From positions 682,001 through 746,000 of the forward strand of contig PADC01000006.1 of the NCBI GenBank assembly GCA_002700385.1: a DNA stretch of 64,000 bases, in the 5' to 3' direction. This document shows, one piece after another, positions 53,043 through 63,025 of this stretch. The notes under the pieces were generated by a model that saw only the letters and a program-made list of their open reading frames with translations, did not search any database and was not told where the DNA came from. How positions within the stretch are numbered: position 1 is the stretch's first letter; each line of letters begins with the position of its first letter. A program made the position numbers and the translations under genes. The DNA comes from Cycloclasticus sp. Its GTDB lineage: Bacteria > Pseudomonadota > Gammaproteobacteria > Methylococcales > Cycloclasticaceae.

Positions 53043-54569
53043 TTAGGCTTTTTCGTGAAGTTGGATATTGATCATTCGCAACGCGGCTAAAATGGACGCA
53101 AACACTTGGTTAGAATGTACACCCCGTGTTTTACGCATTTTGAACTGGCCCTCCCAAGTGATAACACATTCGGTTAAAGCGTTGGTATGCCCACCTTTTG
53201 GAATCCTCACTTCATAATCAGCTAACTCAGGCAACACCGCATCATAGTCAACTAGAATGTTGTTCGCCGCGGCAATAAAGGCATCAAACCCACCATTACC
53301 TTTCCCGCTGGCTTCATGCTCATTCCCTTTTATATTGACGCTGATATTGGCCACAGACGACTGGTCTAAACGACTCGTAATAGTGCAATCGAGCAAACGA
53401 ATGTGTTTATAGTTTTCGCTTTCTAGCACGTCGGCAATAATAAACGGTAAATCTTCTGTGGTGATGGTTTGCTTAGAATCGCCCAAGCGCACAATGCGCT
53501 CTAACACCTTTTTCTGATTTTCTTCAGAGAGTTCAATACCCAAACGCTCTAAATTTTTACTGATCGATGCCTTGCCACTCATTTTTCCCAACGCATAACT
53601 GCGAATTCTTGAAAACCGCTCAGGGCTTAATTTGCTTTCGTACAAACCGCCTTTTTTATCACCGTCGGCGTGAATACCCGCTGTTTGGGTAAATACATCA
53701 TCGCCAATAATAGGCGTATTTGCAGCCACCCATTTGCCCGAAAAATTTTCCACCATATTACTCAAACGAACGATGTTACTTTCGTCTATGCCAAGCTCCA
53801 TGGCCATTTTATCGCGTAGAACAACCGCTACTTCAGATATTGAGGCATTACCTGCACGCTCACCCAAACAGTTTACCGTGCAATGGATCGCACTAATGCC
53901 CGCACGCACGGCCGCCATAATATTGGCTGTACCCAAGCCATAATCATTATGAGGATGAAAATCAAATTGCAGATCGGGGTAGCGTGTACACATGTCATTC
54001 AAGGCGACATAGACCTCTTCAGGTGACATGACGCCTAAAGTATCGGGCAACATAAAGTGATCAATGCCTGCCTGCCTTATGCTGTCTATAAAAGCAAAAA
54101 CATAATCGGGGCTATCGGCATAACCATTGGACCAATCTTCCAAGTAAACATTCACCTTCAAGCCTCGCTCGTGCGCATAACGAACTGTATTCAGCACCTG
54201 CTCAACGTGCTCTTCCAAGGTTTTACCTAACTGCTCCCGGCAATGCTTTTCACTGCCTTTGGTCAGTAAGTTAATCACTTGACCGTTAGCCGCTACGATC
54301 CAGTCTACGCTGCGCTGATGATCAGCAAAACCGAGCACTTCAACTCGGCCACCATAACCCTCGGCTTGCGCCCATTCATTAATGTTACGTACGGCTTCTT
54401 GTTCACCTTCTGAAACGCAAGCTGACGCCACTTCAATTCGATCAACGCGCAAAGATTCTAATAATGCTTTTGCGATACTTACTTTTTCGGCAGGCGAAAA
54501 TGAAACACCCTGCGTTTGTTCTCCATCACGCAGGGTTGTATCCATAATTTGGATATATCTGGATTGCAT
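53043..54569 (-). CDS. 2-isopropylmalate synthase family protein (LeuA-type)
   Basis: A DRE-TIM metallolyase condensing acetyl-CoA with a 2-oxo acid. 'IQIMDTTLRDGEQTQGVSFS' is the DRE signature, 'FDFHPHNDYGLGTANIMAAV' gives the HxH metal ligands and 'CTVNCLGERAGNASISEVAV' the Asn. The C-terminal ~120 residues form the LeuA regulatory dimer domain ('ALTECVITWEGQFKMRKTRG'). With leuC and leuD just upstream it most likely makes 2-isopropylmalate; citramalate synthase is an alternative for the same architecture. Its opening and overall length (508) resemble the LeuA form common in Bacteroidetes more than E. coli LeuA (523), so horizontal origin is possible. It is 17 bases after leuD. Confidence 0.82.
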   Translation of the reverse strand: MQSRYIQIMDTTLRDGEQTQGVSFSPAEKVSIAKALLESLRVDRIEVASACVSEGEQEAVRNINEWAQAEGYGGRVEVLGFADHQRSVDWIVAANGQVINLLTKGSEKHCREQLGKTLEEHVEQVLNTVRYAHERGLKVNVYLEDWSNGYADSPDYVFAFIDSIRQAGIDHFMLPDTLGVMSPEEVYVALNDMCTRYPDLQFDFHPHNDYGLGTANIMAAVRAGISAIHCTVNCLGERAGNASISEVAVVLRDKMAMELGIDESNIVRLSNMVENFSGKWVAANTPIIGDDVFTQTAGIHADGDKKGGLYESKLSPERFSRIRSYALGKMSGKASISKNLERLGIELSEENQKKVLERIVRLGDSKQTITTEDLPFIIADVLESENYKHIRLLDCTITSRLDQSSVANISVNIKGNEHEASGKGNGGFDAFIAAANNILVDYDAVLPELADYEVRIPKGGHTNALTECVITWEGQFKMRKTRGVHSNQVFASILAALRMINIQLHEKA

Positions 54570-54586
54570 TACTTTTTATTCGCTTG

Positions 54587-55201
54587 TTAAGCCCAAAGCC
54601 AAGGTAAGTGTTGTTTATGCTGTTCTTCAAACGCACTAATTTTATCTTCATGCTTTAGGGTCAATCCAATATCATCTAGACCATTCAACATGTTTTCTTT
54701 ACGGAACGGATCAATTTCAAACGAAAAACCATTGCCTCCAGGAGTGCTCACCGTTTGAGCTTCAAGATCAACAACAAATTTGACCCCTTCGTTGCCGTTG
54801 ATTTCGTCCATTAAAGCGTCTAATTGAGCGGGCTCAACAACAATGGCCAAAATACCATTTTTAAAACAGTTGTTATAAAAAATATCGGCGTAACTGGTTG
54901 AGATGATGGTGTTAAAGCCGTAATCAGCTATGGCCCAAGGCGCGTGTTCTCGAGAAGAACCGCACCCAAAATTATCACCCGTGACGAGAATTTTCGCCCC
55001 TTCAAATGCCGGTTTATTTAATTCAAAATCTGGGTTCTTGGTGACGCCATCTGCGTTATAACGCCAATCGTGAAACAAGTGCACGCCAAAACCTGTCCGC
55101 TCAACTTTTTTTAAAAACTGCTTTGGAATGATTTGATCAGTATCAACATTACTCCGGTTCATTAACGCCGCAATGCTTTCATGTTTTGTATATTTTTCCA
55201 T
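54587..55201 (-). CDS. leuD: 3-isopropylmalate dehydratase small subunit
   Basis: With LeuC isomerises 2- to 3-isopropylmalate. The 204-residue protein has '[20 protein letters not shown]' and '[20 protein letters not shown]', the small-subunit swivel-domain signatures that complete the active site. It lies four bases after leuC and ahead of the leuA-type gene, so the three form an operon. Length equals E. coli LeuD (201) within a few residues. Confidence 0.96.
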   Translation of the reverse strand: MEKYTKHESIAALMNRSNVDTDQIIPKQFLKKVERTGFGVHLFHDWRYNADGVTKNPDFELNKPAFEGAKILVTGDNFGCGSSREHAPWAIADYGFNTIISTSYADIFYNNCFKNGILAIVVEPAQLDALMDEINGNEGVKFVVDLEAQTVSTPGGNGFSFEIDPFRKENMLNGLDDIGLTLKHEDKISAFEEQHKQHLPWLWA

Positions 55202-55205
55202 GACT

Positions 55206-56606
55206 TTAACCTAATTTGCTGATATCAACGAAATGACCGGCTGCCGCTGCCGCCGCTGCCATGGCGGGAGAAACTAAATGTGTTCGCCCTCCTTTACCCT
55301 GCCGCCCTTCGAAGTTACGGTTTGATGTTGACGCACAACGCTGTCCTTCTTTTAGCTCATCGCCATTCATTGCTAAACACATTGAGCACCCTGGCTCACG
55401 CCATTCCCAACCTGCTTCTTTGAAAATTTTGTCGATCCCTTCCTTTTCAGCCTGAGCTTTTACGTGAAAGGAACCCGGCACCGCTATGGCTGTTACACCT
55501 TCAGCGACGGTGGTGCCTTTTGCCATTTCTGCTGCATCACGAAAATCTTCGATACGGCCATTCGTGCAGGAACCAATAAACACGTAATCGATGGCGATAT
55601 CGGTCATTTTCGTCTCAGCTTTCAAGTCCATATAATTTAAGGCACTTTCGCAGGCTAAACGCTTACCTTTATCCTCAAAGCTTTCTGGAGCAGGCACTGC
55701 TGCATTAACACCCACCACTTGCTCTGGTGAGGTTCCCCAGGTCACTTGTGGTGAAATGTCCGCTGCATCCAACGTAATCACCGCATCATATTCCGCACCT
55801 TCATCGGTAACCAATGATTTCCAATAGGTTTTTGCTTGCTCCCATTGCGCCCCTTTAGGGGCAAACTCTTTGCCTTCTAAAAAGTCGAAGGTTTTTTGAT
55901 CTGGCGCCACCATGCCGGCACGAGCACCCGCTTCAATGGCCATATTACAGACCGTCATTCGGCCTTCCATCGTCAACGCTTCTATGGCCTCACCAGCGTA
56001 TTCTATGACATAACCGGTACCACCAGCAGTGCCCGTGACACCAATAATCGCCAAGGCAATGTCTTTTGCTGTGCAATATTTTGATAACCGACCCTCTACG
56101 CGAACCAGCATCGTTTTAGATTTCTTCTGTGGCAAGGTTTGTGTTGCCATCACGTGTTCAACCTCAGATGTACCAATACCAAACGCCAACGCACCAAAAG
56201 CGCCATGCGTTGCTGTATGACTATCTCCACATACAACCACCATGCCAGGGTGTACAAAGCCGTGTTCTGGCACAACCACGTGAATCACGCCGTTATCTGG
56301 GCTTTTCATATCGTATAAATTTAAGCCGTTAGCCTCACAGTTTTCAGCCATCGTTTCAATTTGTTTTTTAGCAATAGGGTCTGCAATGGGTAGATCACGA
56401 TCTTTCGTTGGAACACAATGATCCATCGTCGCCAGGATACTGTGTGGGTTACGCACCGGCCTATTCGCCATACGTAAGCCTTCAAACGCCTGCGGGCTCG
56501 TTACTTCGTGCATCAAATGCCTATCGACATATAACAACGGGGCTTGACCAGGTTCTTGGTGAACAAAATGGCTATCCCAAATTTTTTCATACATTGTTTT
56601 TTTCAT
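55206..56606 (-). CDS. leuC: 3-isopropylmalate dehydratase large subunit
   Basis: The [4Fe-4S] aconitase-type subunit. Cluster cysteines are in '[20 protein letters not shown]' and '[20 protein letters not shown]'. '[20 protein letters not shown]' and the start '[15 protein letters not shown]' are characteristic. The track ORF extends 68 codons upstream; ATG 56606 with GGAAAG seven bases ahead gives 466 residues, the same as E. coli LeuC. The in-frame extension just upstream is leucine-rich (see findings). It heads the leuC-leuD-leuA-type operon. Confidence 0.96.
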   Translation of the reverse strand: MKKTMYEKIWDSHFVHQEPGQAPLLYVDRHLMHEVTSPQAFEGLRMANRPVRNPHSILATMDHCVPTKDRDLPIADPIAKKQIETMAENCEANGLNLYDMKSPDNGVIHVVVPEHGFVHPGMVVVCGDSHTATHGAFGALAFGIGTSEVEHVMATQTLPQKKSKTMLVRVEGRLSKYCTAKDIALAIIGVTGTAGGTGYVIEYAGEAIEALTMEGRMTVCNMAIEAGARAGMVAPDQKTFDFLEGKEFAPKGAQWEQAKTYWKSLVTDEGAEYDAVITLDAADISPQVTWGTSPEQVVGVNAAVPAPESFEDKGKRLACESALNYMDLKAETKMTDIAIDYVFIGSCTNGRIEDFRDAAEMAKGTTVAEGVTAIAVPGSFHVKAQAEKEGIDKIFKEAGWEWREPGCSMCLAMNGDELKEGQRCASTSNRNFEGRQGKGGRTHLVSPAMAAAAAAAGHFVDISKLG

Positions 56607-57729
<1,123 letters not shown>

Positions 57730-57813
57730 TAGCACCCTCGAAGTTCGCTACGAGGCACATAAAAAAAGCGCCACTGAGTTATCTGGGCTTTTTTTAGTTC
57801 TTTCAACAATAAA

Positions 57814-57841
57814 AAAGCCCCTTATTAAACTAAGGGGCTTT
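57814..57841. terminator. Bidirectional terminator between BphD-like gene and tRNA-Thr
   Basis: Stem AAAGCCCCTTA / TAAGGGGCTTT with a short loop, flanked by A and T runs on both sides, so it can stop transcripts from the plus-strand hydrolase and the minus-strand tRNA. Confidence 0.85.
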
Positions 57842-57846
57842 AAAAA

Positions 57847-57922
57847 TGGAGCTGGTGAGAGGATTCGAACCACCGACCGGCTGATTACAAATCAGCTGCT
57901 CTACCGACTGAGCTACACCAGC
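57847..57922 (-). tRNA. tRNA-Thr (TGT anticodon)
   Basis: The complement folds as a cloverleaf: acceptor GCTGGTG/CACCAGC (with TCCA end), D arm GCTCAGTCGGTAGAGC, anticodon loop TTTGTAA reading TGT, T arm with GGTTCGAATCC, encoded CCA. No second tRNA is adjacent. Confidence 0.95.
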
Positions 57923-57966
57923 ATCAGGGCGGGTATTCTAATCTAAATGACTACCTTGGGCAATGC

Positions 57967-58635
57967 TTAACATGCAATTTTACGCAGACGATTTAGCTCA
58001 TCGGGTCTGGTACTGTTTAAATAATTTTGAATTGGCTTTACATCACCTTCCGTTACCAATTTCACCCCATAACGATATTTTTCTCTGCTGATTACATCCG
58101 TTTTCACTTGCTTCTCTGCTAATTCTTTCACTCTCTTTTCTGTACTGTTTTGCGTGGCAAATAAACCTAAAGAAATAACCCCTTTATAGGGGCCACTGGG
58201 CACCAGCCATAAATCTTTAACGCCTTTTTCTTTCAGCTGCTCAACTTTAAGCAAAGATTGATTCCAATCACCCTCCGACGGCGATATCACCCAATACTCC
58301 TCATAGGGTTCCATAGGAACAACCAACACGTCCTTGACCAAACCCTTCAAACCATTTGACAGAACCTTTGCCTCATTTTCATCTTCAAAATCCCCCAATA
58401 AGAAGCATGCGCCAAGGGAGTCGACATCACGCTTTTCGATTTGCTCATCCGATAAGGCCTGGCTCGACACCATGTGAACCAACTCATTTTTTGAAACCGG
58501 TTTAAGCTCCTCTAATTGACTGTCTTTATACAAAGGAGCCACTTGATTTGCCGTCATTTTGTTTTCACCTGCTGTAAACCACCAAAAGAAATAAACTAAA
58601 TTTAAAAAAAACAGCAAAAAGAACAGTTGCTTCAT
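57967..58635 (-). CDS. SPOR-like domain protein, membrane anchored
   Basis: A 222-residue protein with an N-terminal membrane anchor ('LFFLLFFLNLVYFFWWFTAG'). The middle and C-terminal region resembles SPOR repeats: 'ACFLLGDFEDENEAKVLSNG' and 'GPYKGVISLGLFATQNSTEK'. SPOR domains bind denuded glycan strands at septa. The gene overlaps coaX by 4 bases and follows birA-coaX, an arrangement shared with other gammaproteobacteria. A direct link to biotin or CoA metabolism is not implied. No enzyme motif is seen. Confidence 0.75.
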   Translation of the reverse strand: MKQLFFLLFFLNLVYFFWWFTAGENKMTANQVAPLYKDSQLEELKPVSKNELVHMVSSQALSDEQIEKRDVDSLGACFLLGDFEDENEAKVLSNGLKGLVKDVLVVPMEPYEEYWVISPSEGDWNQSLLKVEQLKEKGVKDLWLVPSGPYKGVISLGLFATQNSTEKRVKELAEKQVKTDVISREKYRYGVKLVTEGDVKPIQNYLNSTRPDELNRLRKIAC

Positions 58636-59369
58636 TTGTAGGACTGAGACACTAGTTTTAACCCGTCTAATACAAGGTTTTTTTCCACATGCGCATTACC
58701 TAAAAAACCCTCCGCCAGTCTTGCAGAATGACCACCGGTCAACACCAAGGTTATCTCCTGCGAATGCTTTTTTTCAATTTCAGCCATTGTCTCCCTAACA
58801 AAAATTTGCAGCATTTGCTCTATACCAAACATCACCGCTTCACTCGTATTTTGTCCCAATTGATCAGATTGGCGTGCATGATCCACATGAATTTTTTGCG
58901 TATTTTGCAACAAACTATTCTTCATTAATTCTGCACCCGGCACAATAAAGCCCCCCATATGCTCACCATTTCCCCGCAAAAAATCCAGTGTCAATGCTGT
59001 CCCACTATCTGCTATGCATAACATTCCATCGTATTTATTGAATGCCGCTATCATTGCCAGCCAACGATCAACACCCAATTGCCTTGCTTCTTGATAGGCG
59101 TTAAGAACACCGCATGATTCGCGCACACTCTCCACAAAAACAGGCTTAGGTTGATTTTTTTCTTCCGCCCAGGCTAATAATTGGCGTTGAAAATTTGCAG
59201 AACCCACACTGGCAACAAAAAGATGAGATAGCGCCTTGTTTGTCAAAAAGGCCAGGCCCGTTTCCAAGTCGATATCATTTTTAAAAAAACCCGAATCAAG
59301 CAACACATCGTCTTCAAGCAACTGCCATTTAAGCGCTGTATTACCTCTATCGATATATAGCTGAGCCAT
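58632..59369 (-). CDS. coaX: Type III pantothenate kinase CoaX
   Basis: First step of coenzyme A synthesis, phosphorylating pantothenate. The 245-residue protein has the ASKHA phosphate-1 motif 'LYIDRGNTALKWQL' (DxGN pattern with R), 'LGVDRWLAMIAAF', 'IADSGTALTLDFL' (phosphate-2) and 'GGFIVPGAELMKNSLLQNT'. Type III kinases need a monovalent cation and resist CoA feedback. It overlaps birA by one base and the SPOR gene by 4. The complementary enzyme coaE is also in this window at 12.3 kb. Confidence 0.94.
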   Translation of the reverse strand: MAQLYIDRGNTALKWQLLEDDVLLDSGFFKNDIDLETGLAFLTNKALSHLFVASVGSANFQRQLLAWAEEKNQPKPVFVESVRESCGVLNAYQEARQLGVDRWLAMIAAFNKYDGMLCIADSGTALTLDFLRGNGEHMGGFIVPGAELMKNSLLQNTQKIHVDHARQSDQLGQNTSEAVMFGIEQMLQIFVRETMAEIEKKHSQEITLVLTGGHSARLAEGFLGNAHVEKNLVLDGLKLVSQSYK

Positions 59370-60364
59370 TAATGATCGCTTAGCCTCAAACTGACTTCAC
59401 CCGACAGGATTCTTTTCATCTGCCCATTCGGCTTTAACAAAAGCAATTCACCGGTTTTCGAAATGCCTTTTGCAATACCCTCTTCGTACTCCCCAGCCGA
59501 TATTATTCGGACTTTTTTATCTCGATAACAATCATAATAATTCCAGTGCTGGGCATAAGATTCGAGTCCACGTGCTTCATACTGATGAAGCAAGCTTAAA
59601 ACATTATCCAACAACTTTGCCGCTAATACATTCCTGCTCATATCACCACCATAAGCACTGCACACATCAACCCAAGGTTGGTTTATCGTTTCGGACACAT
59701 CGGGGTTCATTTGGTAATTCAAGCCGATACCAACAATCGCGGTATAGCCGCCCTGACTCTCACCTTGAATGTCGACTAGAATGCCGCCCAGTTTTTTACC
59801 TTGCCATAAAATATCGTTTGGCCATTTCAAACCATGACCCTCCACACCCAGCCTCTTTAGCGTATGACAAACGGCCACACCGCAGGCAAGACTTAGCCCT
59901 GATAAGGCCGCTATTCCCCCCTTAAAATTCCACAAAAAAGAAACATACAGGTTCTGGCCGTAAGGTGACACCCAGGTTTTCCCTAACCGCCCTCTACCCT
60001 TTGTCTGCATCTCTGCCATACAAATTGACCCACTCGGTAATGGCTTAACGGCGTGTTGTTGAGCAAGAATCTGGTTTGTTGAAGTGCACACATCGAGGAT
60101 ATCTAATTGTTTTAGCAAATATTGGTTATCATTAGACAGGCCTGAAACAATTTGTTGCTTATCCAGCAGCTCAATAGGTAACTTTAAGCGGGTTCCTTTA
60201 CCTTTAACTGCATGAAACTCAAATCCAGCTTCTTCAAGTGATTTGAGATAATTCCAAATAGAAGCACGGCTTACCTTTAATTCTTCGGCTAATTGACGCC
60301 CGGAAAAAAATTGACCTTCTGCCATTCGCCGAATTATTGCTTTGTGTATCGCTGAGAGTTCCAT
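59369..60364 (-). CDS. birA: Bifunctional biotin operon repressor / biotin--protein ligase BirA
   Basis: Activates biotin and attaches it to carrier proteins; the N-terminal winged helix ('FSGRQLAEELKVSRASIWNY') lets it repress biotin genes. The ligase domain has the biotin-binding loop 'MQTKGRGRLGKTWVSPYGQN', 'GLKWPNDILWQGKKLGGILV' and 'VGIGLNYQMN'. A C-terminal SH3-like domain follows ('SKTGELLLLKPNGQMKRILS'). 331 residues is typical of the bifunctional form. It is the first gene of the birA-coaX-SPOR set, 63 bases from the convergent-spaced PilZ gene on the same strand. Confidence 0.95.
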   Translation of the reverse strand: MELSAIHKAIIRRMAEGQFFSGRQLAEELKVSRASIWNYLKSLEEAGFEFHAVKGKGTRLKLPIELLDKQQIVSGLSNDNQYLLKQLDILDVCTSTNQILAQQHAVKPLPSGSICMAEMQTKGRGRLGKTWVSPYGQNLYVSFLWNFKGGIAALSGLSLACGVAVCHTLKRLGVEGHGLKWPNDILWQGKKLGGILVDIQGESQGGYTAIVGIGLNYQMNPDVSETINQPWVDVCSAYGGDMSRNVLAAKLLDNVLSLLHQYEARGLESYAQHWNYYDCYRDKKVRIISAGEYEEGIAKGISKTGELLLLKPNGQMKRILSGEVSLRLSDH

Positions 60365-60427
60365 TAAAAAAGCATAACAGCTTCAAAAGTTCAGCTAAAG
60401 AAAGGTGTTAAAAAAATGTTTTTCGGA

Positions 60428-60997
60428 CTAATCGCTTTTTTCTCTTATATCATTCATCTGCTTTTTAACAACATGACGAATTAATAGATCTCTATCCTCA
60501 TCACTCAAACGATTAAATTCAACCGCCACCCTGTATAAATCACCCTCCGAATGGCATGACACCACTCTTGAAAATGCTTTTATACTTGCAAGTGAAGGCC
60601 TCAAAATAAACTTTATTTCAATAAAATTGCCCGCACTCAACGGATCATCCGCATTAAATAAAATTCCAGATCCACTGATATTAACAGGCTGAGTCGTTTT
60701 CTTAAATAACTCATCCGTACTCTTCATGAGATGCTGAGCCAAAAAAGAAATTTTGGATTCTATAAAAGAAAAATAGCGCGCCACCTCGGGCGACTCCTTC
60801 TCCACATGACGTAAATGAATGCGTGATCGCTCGTTCATTTTTTCTAATTCCGTTGCCAAAGACAACGTAGCATCCGTCGTAACTTGTAACTTTTCATCAG
60901 CAATCGCCTCCTCTTCCGAGGCCAACCGATAACTTAAGGCAACTTCATCATCTATTCTAAAAAAACGTCTGCGCTCTTTCTCAGTTTTTTCACTCAT
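60428..60997 (-). CDS. PilZ-domain protein linked to the flagellar motor
   Basis: A 189-residue protein with PilZ motifs: 'RRRFFRIDDEVALSYRL' near the start (RxxxR-like) and 'VNISGSGILFNADDPLSAG' (D/NxSxxG) in the C-terminal beta barrel. A helical middle ('TLSLATELEKMNERSRIHLR') separates them. PilZ proteins bind cyclic di-GMP. It starts at the last base of the pomB stop (TAATG), so it is translated with the motor genes. A YcgR-like brake on motor function is inferred from this arrangement; the YcgR N-terminal domain is not seen. Confidence 0.85.
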   Translation of the reverse strand: MSEKTEKERRRFFRIDDEVALSYRLASEEEAIADEKLQVTTDATLSLATELEKMNERSRIHLRHVEKESPEVARYFSFIESKISFLAQHLMKSTDELFKKTTQPVNISGSGILFNADDPLSAGNFIEIKFILRPSLASIKAFSRVVSCHSEGDLYRVAVEFNRLSDEDRDLLIRHVVKKQMNDIREKSD

Positions 60998-61923
60998 TAT
61001 TGCTTCACCACATCTATAATTGGTTCGTTTAAATCTTGCGGCATTTCGCCCTGAATCAAAATAATTTCTACCCGTCTATTTTGCGCCCTATTTTCAGGCG
61101 TGTCGTTATCGACCAATGGCACTGTATCTGCATGCCCTCGGATAATAAACCGTTTTTCGTCCACTGTACCATCCCTCAGAACCGCCTGCGCAACCGTAAC
61201 GGCACGAGCTGCCGACAGCTCCCAGTTTGAGCGATACAACCCGGCTTTAATGGGAATGTTATCGGTATGCCCGGCTATGGTCACCGTCCCGACACTGCCA
61301 TTGACTACGGCCGTTATTTTATCCATTATCGGCAAAAACTCGGGGTTAAATTCAGCACTGCCGGATGGGAAAGAACCTTTCTCATGAATTCTTATCACGA
61401 CACGGGCAAGATCCGTTTCGACACTGACCATGTTTTGGTCAATCTCTTCTATCATAAAATCTGTTATTTCTTCTGCCAGTTCTTTTGCATCATTTATTTT
61501 TTGTTCTGTTGCTTCAACGTACTCCGTCACAATTTGTGCTTTGGCTTCTATTTCTTCTTGGTCCGCGGTTTCATTTTCTTTTTTTTCTTCAGACTCCGAG
61601 TCAGAGTCTTTACCCAGGAACTCACTTTCAGAATCAGTTGTTTGCTGCCTTACCTCATCAATAATCGTTGGCTCGCCCGCCGCAGGGCTAAAATGTTGCG
61701 CAACGACACTTGTGCCTTTAACGATTTCATAGGCTATAACCTCTCTTTGCACACCAAACGCATCATTGAGCGAGTCCGCCATTTTCTTAAATCGATTCGC
61801 ATCCATCGTTGCCATAGAAAGCAATAATACAAAAAAGCACATGAGCAGCGACATTAAGTCGGCAAAAGTCCCCATCCAGGCTGGGAGACCTTCCTCACAT
61901 TTAGGACAATTCTCTTCACTCAT
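60997..61923 (-). CDS. Flagellar motor stator protein PomB/MotB type
   Basis: The stator subunit that anchors to peptidoglycan. The plug region 'CPKCEEGLPAWMGTFADLMS' includes the conserved aspartate just after the start of the single membrane span ('LLMCFFVLLLSMATMD'). The C-terminal OmpA/MotB domain has 'VTIAGHTDNIPIKAGLYRSN' and 'NRRVEIILIQG'. Between them is an acidic linker ('GKDSDSESEEKKENETADQE'). The track start is TTG; ATG 61923 (MSEENCPKC) is the likely start, giving 308 residues. It lies 20 bases after pomA. The cysteine pair near the start is common in PomB-type and LafU-related proteins. Confidence 0.93.
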   Translation of the reverse strand: MSEENCPKCEEGLPAWMGTFADLMSLLMCFFVLLLSMATMDANRFKKMADSLNDAFGVQREVIAYEIVKGTSVVAQHFSPAAGEPTIIDEVRQQTTDSESEFLGKDSDSESEEKKENETADQEEIEAKAQIVTEYVEATEQKINDAKELAEEITDFMIEEIDQNMVSVETDLARVVIRIHEKGSFPSGSAEFNPEFLPIMDKITAVVNGSVGTVTIAGHTDNIPIKAGLYRSNWELSAARAVTVAQAVLRDGTVDEKRFIIRGHADTVPLVDNDTPENRAQNRRVEIILIQGEMPQDLNEPIIDVVKQ

Positions 61924-61943
61924 TTTGAACAACAGCCCATATT

Positions 61944-62720
61944 TTAGCCTTCAGCTTCCTCTTGCGCGCCAACAGAAGAACGTTGATTTTCTGGCAAGTA
62001 AGTTTTAAGCAATGTTTCTAACACACGAGGGTTCATACCTTCTTGGATACTTTGAATCGTTTCCAAAATAAGCGTTTTATTTAACCGCTCATTATGGCTT
62101 ATGCTGCCTAATTTAGCCGCCATTGGTAATGCAAAAGCATTCGCTATAATGGCACCGTACAATGTTGTCAGCAAGGCCACTGCCATAGCAGGGCCAATGG
62201 CCGCTGGGTCAGACATATTTGCCAGCATTTGCACTAAGCCGACTAAGGTTCCGATCATTCCCATGGCAGGCGCCATATCGCCAACAGCCTTCCACATATT
62301 CTGGCCTACTTCATGACGGCCAATGGCTAAATCCATATCACGGCTCAAGAGTTTTTGCACCATTGCGGCATCGTGCCCATCAACACATAAACTTAAACCA
62401 CGCTTCAAAAACTCGTTTTCAACTTCTTGATCTTCTAATGCTAATAAACCATTTTTTCTAGCAATATCTGATAACTCAACAGCCTTTTCAATGAGACTGA
62501 TTGGGCTATCATTTTTATTCATAAATGCTTTAATGGCGACTTTAAAAGAACTTAAAAATTCTTTAATGGATAACTGCATTAAAGTCACCATAAAAGTACC
62601 TACCACCACAATCAATACCGAGGGAACATCTACAAACATGACAATATCACCGCCGGTTGCAATAGCGGCAATAATGATGCCTAACCCACCTATAAAACCT
62701 ATTAACGTCGCTAAATCCAA
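61944..62720 (-). CDS. Flagellar motor stator protein PomA/MotA type
   Basis: The ion-channel subunit of the stator. The 258-residue sequence has four membrane spans: 'LIGFIGGLGIIIAAIATGGD', 'FVDVPSVLIVVVGTFMVTLM', 'AVGDMAPAMGMIGTLVGLVQ' and 'GPAMAVALLTTLYGAIIANA'. The cytoplasmic loop holds the charged residues that touch FliG. The length and the opening MDLATLIGF favour the sodium-driven PomA type over proton-driven MotA (295 residues), fitting a marine habitat; ion choice is inference. A GGAAGGAAA precedes the start. It is the first gene of pomA-pomB-pilZ. Confidence 0.93.
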   Translation of the reverse strand: MDLATLIGFIGGLGIIIAAIATGGDIVMFVDVPSVLIVVVGTFMVTLMQLSIKEFLSSFKVAIKAFMNKNDSPISLIEKAVELSDIARKNGLLALEDQEVENEFLKRGLSLCVDGHDAAMVQKLLSRDMDLAIGRHEVGQNMWKAVGDMAPAMGMIGTLVGLVQMLANMSDPAAIGPAMAVALLTTLYGAIIANAFALPMAAKLGSISHNERLNKTLILETIQSIQEGMNPRVLETLLKTYLPENQRSSVGAQEEAEG

Positions 62721-62765
62721 AACATTTCCTTCCTTTTATATATCAGACTTCTTATTACTAACAAA

Positions 62766-62793
62766 TAATCGGCCCACCACCCTTAAAACTTTA
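62766..62793 (-). promoter_or_regulatory. Candidate FliA (sigma-28) promoter for pomAB
   Basis: Minus-strand TAAAGTTT (62793-62786) and GCCGATTA (62773-62766) separated by 12 bases. The class 3 flagellar consensus is TAAAGTTT-N11-GCCGATAA, so there is one extra spacer base and one mismatch in the -10. It lies about 45 bases before the pomA start codon. Confidence 0.7.
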
Positions 62794-62970
62794 GCAGATA
62801 AAACTGATTTTTAAAGAGTCACTGTTTATATATTTACCACTCGCTAACTGATAACTGACCCCCTCGGTGGATAATGTGAACGGTATTGCTGACTAACCAG
62901 CTCATTTTCTTACTTTTCTCAATTATTCGACTAACTACCATAACGAATGATTGGTTCATTTATAGCAAAC

Positions 62971-63000
62971 AAAAAAAAGCCCCAACATCCTGTCGGGGCT
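62971..63000 (-). terminator. Rho-independent terminator of the porin gene
   Basis: On the minus strand AGCCCC-loop-GGGGCT is followed by eight T. It starts 26 bases after the porin stop codon. Confidence 0.9.
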
Positions 63001-63025
63001 CAAAACAATATAATGTTTTAACTGC

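Noticed and set aside
61267-61827. 186-codon plus-strand ORF opposite pomB
   Set aside because: Low-complexity shadow of the acidic pomB linker.
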